A stretch of DNA of 64,000 nucleotides from assembly GCA_040880545.1 (NCBI GenBank), contig JBBDIE010000151.1:1-64000 (forward strand), read 5' to 3'. How positions within the stretch are numbered: the first letter of the stretch is position 1; the number at the start of each line of letters is the position of its first letter. Position numbers and translations under genes: made by a program. The notes under the pieces are model-generated. The model saw only the letters and a list, made by a program, of their open reading frames with translations, ran no database searches and was not told the DNA's origin. This document shows positions 54,663 through 63,900 of this stretch, in pieces. The DNA comes from M55B112 sp040880545. Lineage in GTDB: Bacteria; Bacteroidota; Bacteroidia; Bacteroidales; GCA-2748055.

Positions 54663-56544
54663 TCCCTTCAATGTAATTAATAAATGAGGTATTCACCACC
54701 TTATTCCCTCCCGGAGTGGGGTAATCACCTGTGAAATACCAGTCCCCCAGGTCATTGGGAATTGCTTCGTGCAGGTTTTCAATGCTCTGGTAAACAATTT
54801 TTACTTCCGCATGTACATCCGGTGTCTTTAAAAGTTCAGAAATTTTATTTGAAATTTCTTCCGAAGTGAATGGTTTATAAATGTCCTTTACATAATTCAC
54901 GATGTTCTCTTTGGGCTCGTGCTTTTGCGCAACCGACTTTTTATAAACTTCGTTGATCACATGCTCCTTTCCATGTTGCTTTAACAAAGCGATGGCTGCC
55001 TGGAAAGCGATAAAATCACCCAATTTAGCCATATCGATTCCATAACAATCGGGGTACCGTATCTGGGGGGAAGAGGATACAACCACGATTCGTTTGGGCC
55101 CCAGCCTGTCCAGTATCTTCAGGATACTCTCCCTTAGTGTGGTTCCCCGTACAATAGAGTCGTCAATTATTACGAGGTTATCTTCGCCCCTTTTCAGACT
55201 TCCATAGGTAATGTCGTACACATGATTTACCAGGTCTTTTCTCCCTTTGTCCTGGGAGATAAAGGTACGTAGTTTGATGTCCTTGATGGCTACTTTTTCC
55301 ACCCGTGGTCTCCAGGATATGATCTCTGCAAGTTCATCATCATCCATGGTTCCGTTACTCTCCTTGATCCTCCTGATCTTATCTTTGATCATGTGGTCCT
55401 CCACTCCGGCTACCATCCCGTAGAAGGCCGATTCCGCTGTATTGGGTATAAAGGAGAATACGGTATGATTGGTGTCACCGTCAATACTCTCCATAATTGC
55501 GGGAACCAGTAACCTGCCCAGTTTTTTTCGTTCCCTGTAAATGCTTCTGTCGCTACCCCTTGAAAAATAGATTCGTTCGAAGGAGCATGATTTTTTTTCA
55601 AATGGTTCCCTCACAGTTTCTTGCAGGATGGTTCCATTTTTCTTAATAACGATTGCATTCCCTGGGGAAATTTCATGGATCTGATCCGCCTTCAGGTTCA
55701 TCACAGTCTGGATTACCGGCCGTTCCGATGCGACGATCGCAATCTCTTCATCATGGTAATAATAAGCGGGGCGTATTCCCCACGGGTCGCGCATAACAAA
55801 AGCATCTCCATGTCCAAACATGCCTGCGATGGCATAGCCGCCGTCCCAGCTTTTTGACGCATCCGAAAGTATCTTTCCAATGTTGATCTGTTCTGTAATC
55901 ATTTCGGTGATATCCCTGTTGGAATAACCTTTCAACTTAAAGCCATCGAACAACTTCTGGTTCTCCTTGTCAAGAAAATGACCCACTTTCTCAAGGATGG
56001 TCACGGTATCCGTAAAATCTTTGGGTGATTGCCCTAACTCTATCAGGGTGTTAAACAACTCATCCACATTGGTGAGATTGAAGTTCCCTGCCAACACCAG
56101 ATTTCTGGATTTCCAGTTATTCTGCCTCATAACCGGGTGGAGGTTATCTGCAGAATTGCTGCCATAGGTCCCGTATCGCAAGTGTCCAAGATATAATTCA
56201 CCCACAAATGGCAGGTTCATTTTTGCCCAATGGGCATCATCGATAGTGCCTGGATGCTTTCTTTCGGCTTTTTTGAAATTACCATAGATATCTTTGAAGA
56301 TATCATTGATCGCATCGCTTTTTGAAGAGCGCAGCCTGTTGAAATATTTCTGGCCCGTCGGAACATCGAATTTCAGGCTGACCAGCCCTGCTCCATCCTG
56401 TCCCCTGTTTCGCTGTTTCTCCATCAGGAGATATAACTTCTGTAGGCCATATTTCCATGACCCGTACTTCAGCTGATAATATTCCAGGGGTTTTAATAAA
56501 CGGATCAGCGCTATCCCGCATTTATGCTTAATTTCCTCACTCAT
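54643..56544 (-). CDS. Long amidophosphoribosyltransferase-like protein (PurF paralogue)
   Basis: 633 residues, against about 470-510 for standard PurF. N-terminal glutaminase domain with a Cys near the start (HKCGIALIR, Cys9, instead of Cys2 after processing), RNRGQDGAGL, GELYLGHLRYGTYG, and NLTNVDELF. The phosphoribosyltransferase part has RIYFSRGSDRSIYRERKKLGR and the PRPP motif VIIDDSIVRGTTLRE. PurF makes 5-phosphoribosylamine from PRPP and glutamine, the first committed step of purine synthesis. The extra length, and a Cys not at residue 2, suggest either a paralogue with another job or a variant PurF. It precedes nothing purine-related here and follows a SPOR gene. Confidence 0.85.
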   Translation of the reverse strand: MSEEIKHKCGIALIRLLKPLEYYQLKYGSWKYGLQKLYLLMEKQRNRGQDGAGLVSLKFDVPTGQKYFNRLRSSKSDAINDIFKDIYGNFKKAERKHPGTIDDAHWAKMNLPFVGELYLGHLRYGTYGSNSADNLHPVMRQNNWKSRNLVLAGNFNLTNVDELFNTLIELGQSPKDFTDTVTILEKVGHFLDKENQKLFDGFKLKGYSNRDITEMITEQINIGKILSDASKSWDGGYAIAGMFGHGDAFVMRDPWGIRPAYYYHDEEIAIVASERPVIQTVMNLKADQIHEISPGNAIVIKKNGTILQETVREPFEKKSCSFERIYFSRGSDRSIYRERKKLGRLLVPAIMESIDGDTNHTVFSFIPNTAESAFYGMVAGVEDHMIKDKIRRIKESNGTMDDDELAEIISWRPRVEKVAIKDIKLRTFISQDKGRKDLVNHVYDITYGSLKRGEDNLVIIDDSIVRGTTLRESILKILDRLGPKRIVVVSSSPQIRYPDCYGIDMAKLGDFIAFQAAIALLKQHGKEHVINEVYKKSVAQKHEPKENIVNYVKDIYKPFTSEEISNKISELLKTPDVHAEVKIVYQSIENLHEAIPNDLGDWYFTGDYPTPGGNKVVNTSFINYIEGINSRAY

Positions 56545-56572
56545 ATACTTCAGTTGCCATGAGGAACGGTCC

Positions 56573-57025
56573 TCATAAAACTATTTTATATTCCACAATA
56601 AAAGCATCGGGAAAATTTCTTCGGATGGTATCGAGTATTTTCATGGCATCGCGCCTTGTTCTGAAATTGCCCACATACACTTTGTAATAAGATCCCTCGT
56701 ACTTTGGATATGTAGGAATATCCGGGTAAATGGAAAGAAATTTCGCACGAACCTGCATCTGGTGATCCTTGGCACCCTGTCCATTGTCAGAAAATATTCT
56801 GATGCGGTAACCTTCCACTCCCCTGTTCTTGCTGTTTTGAACAAGATGTTTATTATAATTTTCAATGATCAGTGAATCAAAACTAAGGATCACGTTCCCG
56901 GTCATCTCCTTCTGCTGCAGCCTTGTTAGCGGATCAGTGGAACCTGTACCCTGCCTGTTACTTTGCCCGAACATGACAAGGCTGGCTGATAATATGACAA
57001 TAGCTATTGTGAAAGATGTCTTCAT
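56573..57025 (-). CDS. SPOR-domain periplasmic protein
   Basis: 150 residues from ATG 57025 (MKTSFTIAIVILSASLVMFGQ, a signal sequence); an ATG nine codons earlier lacks a signal-like start. The C-terminal SPOR domain is seen as GYRIRIFSDNGQGAKDHQM, VRAKFLSIYPDIPTYPKYEGSYYKVYVGNFRTRRDA and a closing PDAFIVEYKI. SPOR domains bind denuded septal glycan. It would act in the periplasm near the division site. The next gene in the same direction starts 28 bases after its stop. Confidence 0.82.
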   Translation of the reverse strand: MKTSFTIAIVILSASLVMFGQSNRQGTGSTDPLTRLQQKEMTGNVILSFDSLIIENYNKHLVQNSKNRGVEGYRIRIFSDNGQGAKDHQMQVRAKFLSIYPDIPTYPKYEGSYYKVYVGNFRTRRDAMKILDTIRRNFPDAFIVEYKIVL

Positions 57026-57039
57026 AATAAATTGTGCTT

Positions 57040-57047
57040 CAAAATTA
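57040..57047 (-). promoter_or_regulatory. Putative -7 box of the SPOR gene
   Basis: Reverse strand TAATTTTG, an exact TAnnTTTG box, 14 bases before the ATG at 57025. It also supports 57025 over the ATG at 57052, which lies upstream of the box. Confidence 0.42.
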
Positions 57048-57102
57048 ATCAAAAATGTATGCTATTTAAATTTCAGTTGAAAATAATAATTACTTTCGTT
57101 GC

Positions 57103-57786
57103 ATGCCTTATACGACAGGTACAATAAGAAAAATGGAAATGGCGGCCGGATTGATGATGATCCTGTCTGTACTATCCATTCTTGTTGCATTCTTATTGAA
57201 ATTTGAATATACGGTTCCGAATGCCACATTCGATGAAGATGTGGCATTCCTTATAGATAACGTTATGGGGCAGAGAACCAGTGCGATTGCCTGGATTATC
57301 ACAGGAACAGTCAACCTTTTTTTCCTGCCCTTCTACCTCATTCTTTTTCAGCGATTTCAAAAGGGCATGCATTTTTTAAGCAGTTTCTTTATTCTTGCCA
57401 TGGCATTTATATTTTTCATCCTGGGCATCAATGAATGGCACCTGGCAAGTTTAACGGAACTTGACGGTGATACCGATATTATATTAAACGGATCTGTAAC
57501 TACTGGTATTCTTATCTCCATCAGAAATATACTAATACTTATAAAACTTGGATTAACCGCATTTGGTGCATTTACAACTGTATTTACCATATCAAGGTTC
57601 AGTGAGGTGAAATTCCCGGTGATCGGAAGCACGCTCGCTTTTCTTGCCGGACCTGTAATTATTACCTTTACCTGGTTAAATCCGGCACATATATTGATGA
57701 CATCATCACTGGCTGCTGCATGTACCGGACTGCTCATTATTGGTGCACACCTGGTTATCAAAGGTCTTGTGTTGAAAAACGTGTAA
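57103..57786 (+). CDS. Six- to seven-helix membrane protein of unknown function
   Basis: 227 residues, mostly hydrophobic. Helices can be seen at about 12-34 (MAAGLMMILSVLSILVAFLL), 61-83, 90-109 (FFILAMAFIFFILGINEW), 128-150, 155-175 and 190-222. Overall layout recalls DUF4386-type proteins, but I cannot confirm that. A histidine kinase gene begins 26 bases after its stop, so the two are probably co-transcribed and the protein may sense or respond to a membrane signal. No charged catalytic motif stands out. Confidence 0.65.
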   Translation: MPYTTGTIRKMEMAAGLMMILSVLSILVAFLLKFEYTVPNATFDEDVAFLIDNVMGQRTSAIAWIITGTVNLFFLPFYLILFQRFQKGMHFLSSFFILAMAFIFFILGINEWHLASLTELDGDTDIILNGSVTTGILISIRNILILIKLGLTAFGAFTTVFTISRFSEVKFPVIGSTLAFLAGPVIITFTWLNPAHILMTSSLAAACTGLLIIGAHLVIKGLVLKNV

Positions 57787-57812
57787 GTGTATTGATTAAA
57801 AATTTTGTGCCG

Positions 57813-58943
57813 ATGGGGAATAGTACGCATAGAGATCTGCTAAAAGGAATCATATCTGATCCTGTTGCCAGGAAGTTTATCATTGATCTGATCAATTCCC
57901 TGCCAAATATCGTGGTGGTTCTGGATGATCAACGACGATTGATTTACTCGAACCGGGCGATGATTGATAAATTGTCTCTGGATAATTATGAGTCAGCCTT
58001 TCATCTGAAACCGGGCGAACTCTTTCAATGTGTAAATGCCAGGAGTGCCCCGGGCAGGTGTGGTAGTTCTGAAGCATGTGAATTATGCGGAGCATTACGC
58101 ACCATTGAGGATTCAAGAATGAAAAAGAGCTCATTTACAAGCGATTACAGAATTCTGGGCTCCAACAATGGATTAACCAGATCCTACAATTTCAGGTTAA
58201 CCTCCACCCCTTTTCAATACAACGACAATTCTTTCTTTCTGGTTTCCCTGGAGGATGTCAGCGCGCTTAAAAGAAAAGAAGAACTTGAACGAATCTTCTT
58301 TCATGATGTCATGAATTCTATTGGAAGCCTTCATGGAATTATTAATTTGCTGAAAAACCAGGGAGACATTCATCCGAATCACCTGGATATTCTGGAATCC
58401 ACGTACAACAATCTCTATGATACAATACGCGAACAAAAACAGCTTTCTCAGGCAGAGCAGGGCGAGTTAACCGTAAACAGGGAAGAACTTCATGTACACG
58501 ACCTGATCATTGAAACAACCATGCCATTTAAGGCGATCCGCAAATACAAGATGGCCATAGAAATAGCCAAAGATACAGTTGATCAAATGTTTTTTTCGGA
58601 TGGTGTTTTACTATCCCGGGTTCTTACAAACATGATTAAAAATGCTGTTGAAGCTTCGGGGGAGAATGACACCATAACAATTGGCGCAAGTTTAATGGAT
58701 CAGCATCTGAGATTCTGGGTCAGGAACCCGGCGGTCATACCACATGACACCGGTCTTCAGATTTTCGAAAGGTCCTTTACAACCAAAGGACCCGGCCGCG
58801 GGATGGGTACTTTCAGTATGAAACTCCTGGGAGAACATTACCTGGGTGGAAAAGTGGATTTCAATTCAAGTGAAAATGAGGGAACCACCTTCTGGATCGA
58901 TCTTCCTCTTTCTTCAGTATTACCTGAGAATAACAGTAAGTAA
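57813..58943 (+). CDS. Orphan sensor histidine kinase with Cys-rich PAS domain
   Basis: 376 residues from ATG 57813 (MGNSTHRDLLKG); a frame extension to 57720 overlaps the upstream gene. A PAS domain (about 20-150) contains four clustered Cys (C73, C83, C89, C92), as in PAS sensors of some anaerobes that could bind a metal or redox centre. The histidine box FFHDVMNSIGSLHGI has H164. HATPase: LTNMIKNAVEASGE, NPAVIPHDTG, IFERSFTTKGPGRGMGTFS. There is no membrane helix, so it is cytoplasmic. No response regulator is adjacent. Confidence 0.85.
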   Translation: MGNSTHRDLLKGIISDPVARKFIIDLINSLPNIVVVLDDQRRLIYSNRAMIDKLSLDNYESAFHLKPGELFQCVNARSAPGRCGSSEACELCGALRTIEDSRMKKSSFTSDYRILGSNNGLTRSYNFRLTSTPFQYNDNSFFLVSLEDVSALKRKEELERIFFHDVMNSIGSLHGIINLLKNQGDIHPNHLDILESTYNNLYDTIREQKQLSQAEQGELTVNREELHVHDLIIETTMPFKAIRKYKMAIEIAKDTVDQMFFSDGVLLSRVLTNMIKNAVEASGENDTITIGASLMDQHLRFWVRNPAVIPHDTGLQIFERSFTTKGPGRGMGTFSMKLLGEHYLGGKVDFNSSENEGTTFWIDLPLSSVLPENNSK

Positions 58944-58944
58944 T

Positions 58945-59353
58945 GGCTGTCCCTAATGTCCATTTGCTGCGTTACGCTCTCTGTGATACCTCACCCCCTA
59001 GCCCTCTCCTCGTGTTAATGTCATTTGACATTGCAAGGGATTTCAACGATATTTTGGGGTTTTGTACCTTTGATTCGGTATTCAGAATAAAAATGTATTC
59101 ATCGTTTGAGCCCTTTTTTTAACCAGTAGAGTTAAGGGAGTTTAAAATAATCCTTTATCCATTCACTCAAGAGCTTGCTCTAACTCCCTCCTTTTAGCAC
59201 GTCTGAAAATCAAACTCTAATCCCGACAAATGTCGGGACTCTGCTCTAAACTCTGTGCCAGCTTGCTGGTCTGATTCCTCTGTGGTTAAAAAAAAGGCTC
59301 TTACGATGACCCCGAACATTATGATCCAGCCACTTCACACTATTGACAGACTA
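58945..59353. mobile_element. Larger fold-back element sharing termini with copy 1
   Basis: A ~410-base gap between convergent genes, with no supported gene. Left end GGCTGTCCCTAATGT (58945) and right end TATTGACAGAC (59341-59351, reverse complement GTCTGTCAATA) form imperfect terminal inverted repeats; the right end matches the left end of copy 1. CTGTCCCTAATGTCC then CTGCGTTACGCT near 58947-58978 matches copy 1's right end in 26 of 32 positions by eye. Inside: perfect stem TCCCGACA/TGTCGGGA (59221-59238) and CCAGC/GCTGG (59258-59267). Its two ends lie next to the kinase stop and about 12 bases from the yebC stop. Confidence 0.55.
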
Positions 59354-59365
59354 AGTAGTGGATGT

Positions 59366-60103
59366 TTACATTGCTTCCATAACCTCTTCTGTTACCTCGA
59401 GGTTATGAAAGACATTCTGTACATCATCATCATCTTCAAACTCGTCAATAGTTCGCAGTATCTGTAACGCGTCCTCCACTGGAATTTCCTTGGTTTCGCC
59501 TGGAATACGCTGCAATTCCGCACTTTCAGTATCAAGACCCATATCCTCCAGCTTCTTTTGCACATTATGAAAATCTTCCAGGGGTGTGGTAATCATAAAA
59601 GTGTCGTCGTTCAGATCAATCTCCTCCACCCCTGCATCAATGATCTCCAATTCAAATTCTTCAGGATCAAGATCTCCTTTAGGGAGCGTTATTACCCCCT
59701 TTCTGTCGAACATGAAAGAGAGCGATCCATTGGTACCCAGAGAACCGCCTCGTTTTGAAAAAATTGCACGGATGTTGCTCACGGTCCGGTTGTTATTATC
59801 TGTCAGACACTCAATAAAAACTGCAATACCGTGGGGTAGATAACCCTCAAATGTAACCTCCTGAAAGCTTGCCGAATCTTTGTTAGCCTTGTTGATGGCC
59901 CGCTGGATATTATCCTTCGGCATGTTCATCCCTTTGGCTGTTTGAACAGCGGACCGTAACCGCGGATTGGTTTCCGGGTCACTGCCACCCTGTTCCGCAG
60001 CAATTGTGATCTCTTTTATCAGTTTGGTGAATATTTTTCCTCTCCTGGCATCAATTGCCCCCTTCTTTCGCTTGATGGTCGACCATTTACTGTGTCCTGA
60101 CAT
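59366..60103 (-). CDS. yebC: YebC/PmpR-family protein
   Basis: 245 residues, the usual length. Hallmarks: MSGHSKWSTIKRKKGAIDARRGKIFTKL at the N-terminus (given in part: SGHSKWSTIK), MPKDNIQRAINKA, GYLPHGIAVFIECLTDN and the acidic DDDVQNVFHNLE at the C-terminus. YebC proteins were thought to be transcription regulators; recent work ties the family to translation of proline-rich stretches. It is convergent with the kinase gene. Confidence 0.96.
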   Translation of the reverse strand: MSGHSKWSTIKRKKGAIDARRGKIFTKLIKEITIAAEQGGSDPETNPRLRSAVQTAKGMNMPKDNIQRAINKANKDSASFQEVTFEGYLPHGIAVFIECLTDNNNRTVSNIRAIFSKRGGSLGTNGSLSFMFDRKGVITLPKGDLDPEEFELEIIDAGVEEIDLNDDTFMITTPLEDFHNVQKKLEDMGLDTESAELQRIPGETKEIPVEDALQILRTIDEFEDDDDVQNVFHNLEVTEEVMEAM

Positions 60104-60123
60104 AACCTGTTATTTAGTTTATG

Positions 60124-60131
60124 CAAAAATA
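60124..60131 (-). promoter_or_regulatory. Putative -7 box of yebC
   Basis: Reverse strand TATTTTTG, an exact TAnnTTTG box, 20 bases before the yebC ATG. Confidence 0.4.
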
Positions 60132-60156
60132 ATAAATCAGGCCGGTATTTGAAATA

Positions 60157-60690
60157 TTAACGCTTAACAACCTGCACCCCTCCGAATACCACGCTTACTT
60201 TAATGTTGAGCGAGGGTGAGTCGGATCTGTAAGATTCAGATGTATAGAGAGATGACCCGAATACCGCGGTATTTCCATCGGGCAGTTCGGCCCCTGCAAA
60301 TACGGCATCCGCCTCAATTCGTACAGGCATATCTTCCCTGATCCTGATCACCGACCCTCCAAATATCGTGTTAATCGTAACATTAAAATCGCCATGGTCC
60401 AAATTTACATCAGTAAAATCATAAACCCCTTTACCAAAAATCACACTGTATTCCTTTCCGCTTTCCGGATGATCATAAATCCGCTCATTGAACATGGTCT
60501 CATCAGGTCCGATCCTCCCTTCGGGGATTAACACGCGGCCAAACAAAATCTTGATGCCAATGGCAACAAAAAATAGTCCCACGAGAATCTTTACCACCGG
60601 AAAATCAACATTAAATACTACTTTTATGATGAGTGCAATGCCCAACATCAGCAATAAAGCACCCCAGAATAAACCAGCTCCCATTTTCAT
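60157..60690 (-). CDS. LiaF-like membrane protein
   Basis: 177 residues from ATG 60690 (MKMGAGLFWGALL); an earlier ATG at 60729 would put the start codon inside a palindrome. Three to four short membrane segments in the first 60 residues (LFWGALLLMLGIALIIKVVF; VKILVGLFFVAIGIKILFG), then a soluble beta-rich part with repeated strands: YSVIFGKGVYDFTDV, FNVTINTIFGGSVIRIRED and SVVFGGVQVVKR. This is the LiaF-type C-terminal fold known from cell-wall stress response in Firmicutes; in Bacteroidota such genes often stand with LytTR regulators. No regulator gene is next to it in this window. Confidence 0.75.
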   Translation of the reverse strand: MKMGAGLFWGALLLMLGIALIIKVVFNVDFPVVKILVGLFFVAIGIKILFGRVLIPEGRIGPDETMFNERIYDHPESGKEYSVIFGKGVYDFTDVNLDHGDFNVTINTIFGGSVIRIREDMPVRIEADAVFAGAELPDGNTAVFGSSLYTSESYRSDSPSLNIKVSVVFGGVQVVKR

Positions 60691-60722
60691 TGTTTTTAGA
60701 TTATTATTATATGTTTTGAATT

Positions 60723-60747
60723 GAATCATACTGCAATAGTATGATTC
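60723..60747. promoter_or_regulatory. Perfect inverted repeat upstream of the LiaF-like gene
   Basis: GAATCATACT (60723-60732) and AGTATGATTC (60738-60747) are exact complements around the 5-base loop GCAAT. It contains ATCATACT, which recurs at 60857. It may be an operator; no T tract follows, so it is unlikely to be a terminator. Confidence 0.6.
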
Positions 60748-60771
60748 CTTGATGAGGTGTAACAGAAGAAA

Positions 60772-60799
60772 TCGGTAAGTTGTGGGTAAAAGTCGGTAA
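60772..60799. promoter_or_regulatory. Direct repeat TCGGTAA at 21-bp spacing
   Basis: TCGGTAA at 60772-60778 and 60793-60799 (starts 21 apart), with a GGGTAAA in between. The spacing of two helical turns is that of LytTR-type sites, but the sequence match is weak. Confidence 0.4.
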
Positions 60800-60853
60800 A
60801 TGCGGAATCACTACACCCCATCACAGGGTAATCTGTATAAATAAAAAATGCCG

Positions 60854-60906
60854 TTTATCATACTATTTTTCTGTTTATCAAACCAAATGAGCCATTTGTC
60901 AAACTA
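60854..60906. promoter_or_regulatory. Three direct repeats TTT(A/G)TCA(T/A)AC(T/C)A
   Basis: TTTATCATACTA at 60854, TTTATCAAACCA at 60874 and TTTGTCAAACTA at 60895: starts 20 and 21 bases apart, so the copies face the same side of the helix. The core (A/G)TCA(T/A)AC(T/C) is shared with the palindrome at 60723-60747. This is a likely regulator-binding array for the LiaF-like gene and/or the peptidase gene. Confidence 0.55.
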
Positions 60907-60964
60907 ATGGACCCTTTTAATTCACTGTTGCGTACATGTTTATGAGTTTAAGGTCTTTATGTCT

Positions 60965-60972
60965 TATATTCG
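60965..60972 (+). promoter_or_regulatory. Putative -7 box of the peptidase gene
   Basis: TATATTCG, one mismatch from TAnnTTTG, 24 bases before the ATG at 60996. The same octamer precedes the ppiD-like gene. Confidence 0.35.
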
Positions 60973-60995
60973 CATGTACTTAAAAATTATCAGTT

Positions 60996-63900
60996 ATGAA
61001 CTTTAATTACACTACCAAAATTGCATCCCGTAGAATAAAAGGAAACAGAATTATCAGTTCCGTACTTATGCAGATTCTGATTCTTGTGTTATTTACCGGT
61101 TCCATTTTCGCCCAAAATACCAAAAAAGGGGTGGAAAAAGACATCAACATTATTCTTGAATGTGTTAGTTACATCGGAAATGGCAACTATTTGGCTAAAT
61201 TCGGATATGACAATCCCAATAACTTTGAGGTCATTGTAGCTGATACCAGTAGTCTGGTTGTCTACAACGAAGGTGAATTCATTGAAAAGGGAGTGAATTT
61301 CTTTGAACCAGGTCGCCATGAAAATGTATTTTCAAAACAGTTTACAGGCAAACAGAAAATAAGGTGGCACATGATCCTCCCCAACGGGAAGGAAGTAGAG
61401 GTTACGGCCAATGCCAATTCAAACCTCTGTTCAGGTTCCGGTGGAAATGGTGACATTCTCCCCTATTATCAGCCACCTGAAAACGGAAAGGATTATTCGC
61501 TCATTGGGCCGGAACTTACATCTTTGGCCGAAGTATATGAATATTCAGGGTTTGCTGAATCAAATCATATTTACCAGACCGACGGCACCAATGTGTTGAT
61601 TGAATTTGTTGCACTTGAAGGACAGTATGATGCTGTACTGCAATTGTTGACAAATGATTATGGCTTCCAGCTTTCACATGGTGATCCGGATAACCTGAAA
61701 ATCACAGGGTTAATACCTATCGAAAACCTGATACTGCTCAACGACCTGGTGGAATACGGGTCATTTGCACGTCCGTTATATCCTCCTGTTTCAAATAACA
61801 GCGGGCTGGCCCTCAACAATGGTGATTATTCCATGCGGACCAACCTCGTAAGGGAAGGCTTTAGTCTTTCTGGAGCTGGCGTAAAGGTAGGTGTGATATC
61901 CGACAGTTATAATACTCAGGGCGGAGCGGCCGCCGATGTAGTAAACGGCGACCTTCCCGGGGAAGGTAACATTGATGGGAACACCATACCCGTTGAAGTA
62001 TTAAAGGATTACAGCCTTCCGTTTGGAACGCTGATGGATGAGGGAAGGGGAATGCTGCAAATAGTACATGATATTGCCCCAGGCGCATCTCTTGCTTTCA
62101 GAACAGGGTATCTCAGCCCGGGTGACTTTGCCGACGGAATTCAACAACTTGCTGACGCCGGCTCCGACATCATCGTAGATGACCTGAGCTATATTACTGA
62201 ACCATTCTTTAAGGATGGTGTTGTTGCACAAGCTGTTGATGCAGTTGTGGACCAGGGTGTCGCCTATTTTTCAGCAGCCGGTAACTTCGGTAAAAAATCT
62301 TATGCATCTTATTTTACTGCAGCGAAAGGAAAGCTTCCCAAGAATGTAACGGGTGACATTCACAACTTTGGAAATGGTGACCTGTACCAGAATATCAGCC
62401 TGAAAAAGGGAGACTATATTGTGGTGCTTCAGTGGGAAGAAGCCGGGTCCGTCCAAAATGACCTGGACATCTTTCTCTCCGATGAAAACGGCAGTACGCT
62501 GTTTGGATTCAACCGGAATAACATCGGTGGTGAGGCAGTTGAAATATTACCCTTTACAGTAACCAGCGATTCTGCCAATACCAACTTCCTGATAGCCAGG
62601 GCCAGTGGTTCTGATAATGTCAGGTTTAAATATATTGTATACAGGGGGCAGATCAGCATCAATGAATATGAAACCGGCACCTCCACGATTGTTGGACAGG
62701 CTAACGCAGCAGGCGCCATCACTGTGGGAGCAGTAAAATACGACAACACACCCGCTTTTGGCGTTGAAGTGCCTACCATTGCTTCATTTTCTTCCATTGG
62801 AGGAACACCGGTTAACGGAGTGGTCAGGCCAAAACCTGAAATCACAGCGCCGAACGGTGTGAATACTACTGTTAAACTGAGCCCGTTTGATCTGGACGGA
62901 GACGGAAACTTCGAGTTTTACGGTACTTCAGCAGCAGCACCACATGCAGCTGCAATGGCCGCGCTGATCATTGAAGGTTACGGGAAATATGAAAATACAC
63001 ATCCGACACCACTACAGATCAAGCAATTGATGTGCTCCACCGCCATTGATATGGATGAACCCGGATTTGACCACATCTCAGGTCATGGTTTCATCCAGGC
63101 CGACAAAGCACTGGCAACTTTTGCAAATCCGGCTCCATCACTATCGGATCTGACCATTCCCGCTGACATTGTTCCCGGTGAAAATGCATTTACCGTTACG
63201 GCAACGGGAAGTTCCCTGAGCAGTACCACGGTACTTCTCATGAGAGGCGAAGAGATCCCAACTACCTTTGTCAGCGATTCAGAGTTAACCGCGGTGGTTC
63301 CAACCTTTATCGGGAATCCAACAATTCAGGCATATACCCCTCCAATTTCCAGTTCTGCCTTCGACGGTGGTACCTCCGATCCACTCTATTTCTTTGGAGA
63401 GGCCAAAAGGAGACTTACCATTGTTGCCAATGATACGGTTAAAAAATTCGGTGAAAAACTTCCGGACTTTACCTTTAACGTTTTGATTGACAGCATGCCT
63501 GCATCTCCCGATGATTTTTCAGATCAGGAGTATGAAAGGATTACCTCAGTGGCATTCCTGAGCGGGGCCAGTCAGACAAGCAATGTGGGGCAATATATCA
63601 TCAGGCCTCTGTTCGATCCGTCGATTGGTTCATCCTCCGATGAGTCAGAACCTTACTATGAGGCCGATATAGCGCTTAGTGAACGTTTTAATATGGAATT
63701 TGGAGACGGTACACTGACCATCGAAAGGTTATCTCTGAAAATATCGCCTGCCGAATTACAGAAAAGTTACGGATCCACCATCAGCGCCGAAGATATAACA
63801 TACAACTATCAAATCCTTGATGACTCCCTGGCTATGTCAGAAGCTGAAATGAGTGCGCTTCTTCAGGAAATAAACAGCAGTCATACAGAAGGACTTGCCA

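Noticed and set aside
58945..59353. tRNA or other standard RNA gene in the 422-base gap
   Set aside because: I could not find a cloverleaf or CCA end; the hairpins fit a fold-back repeat better.
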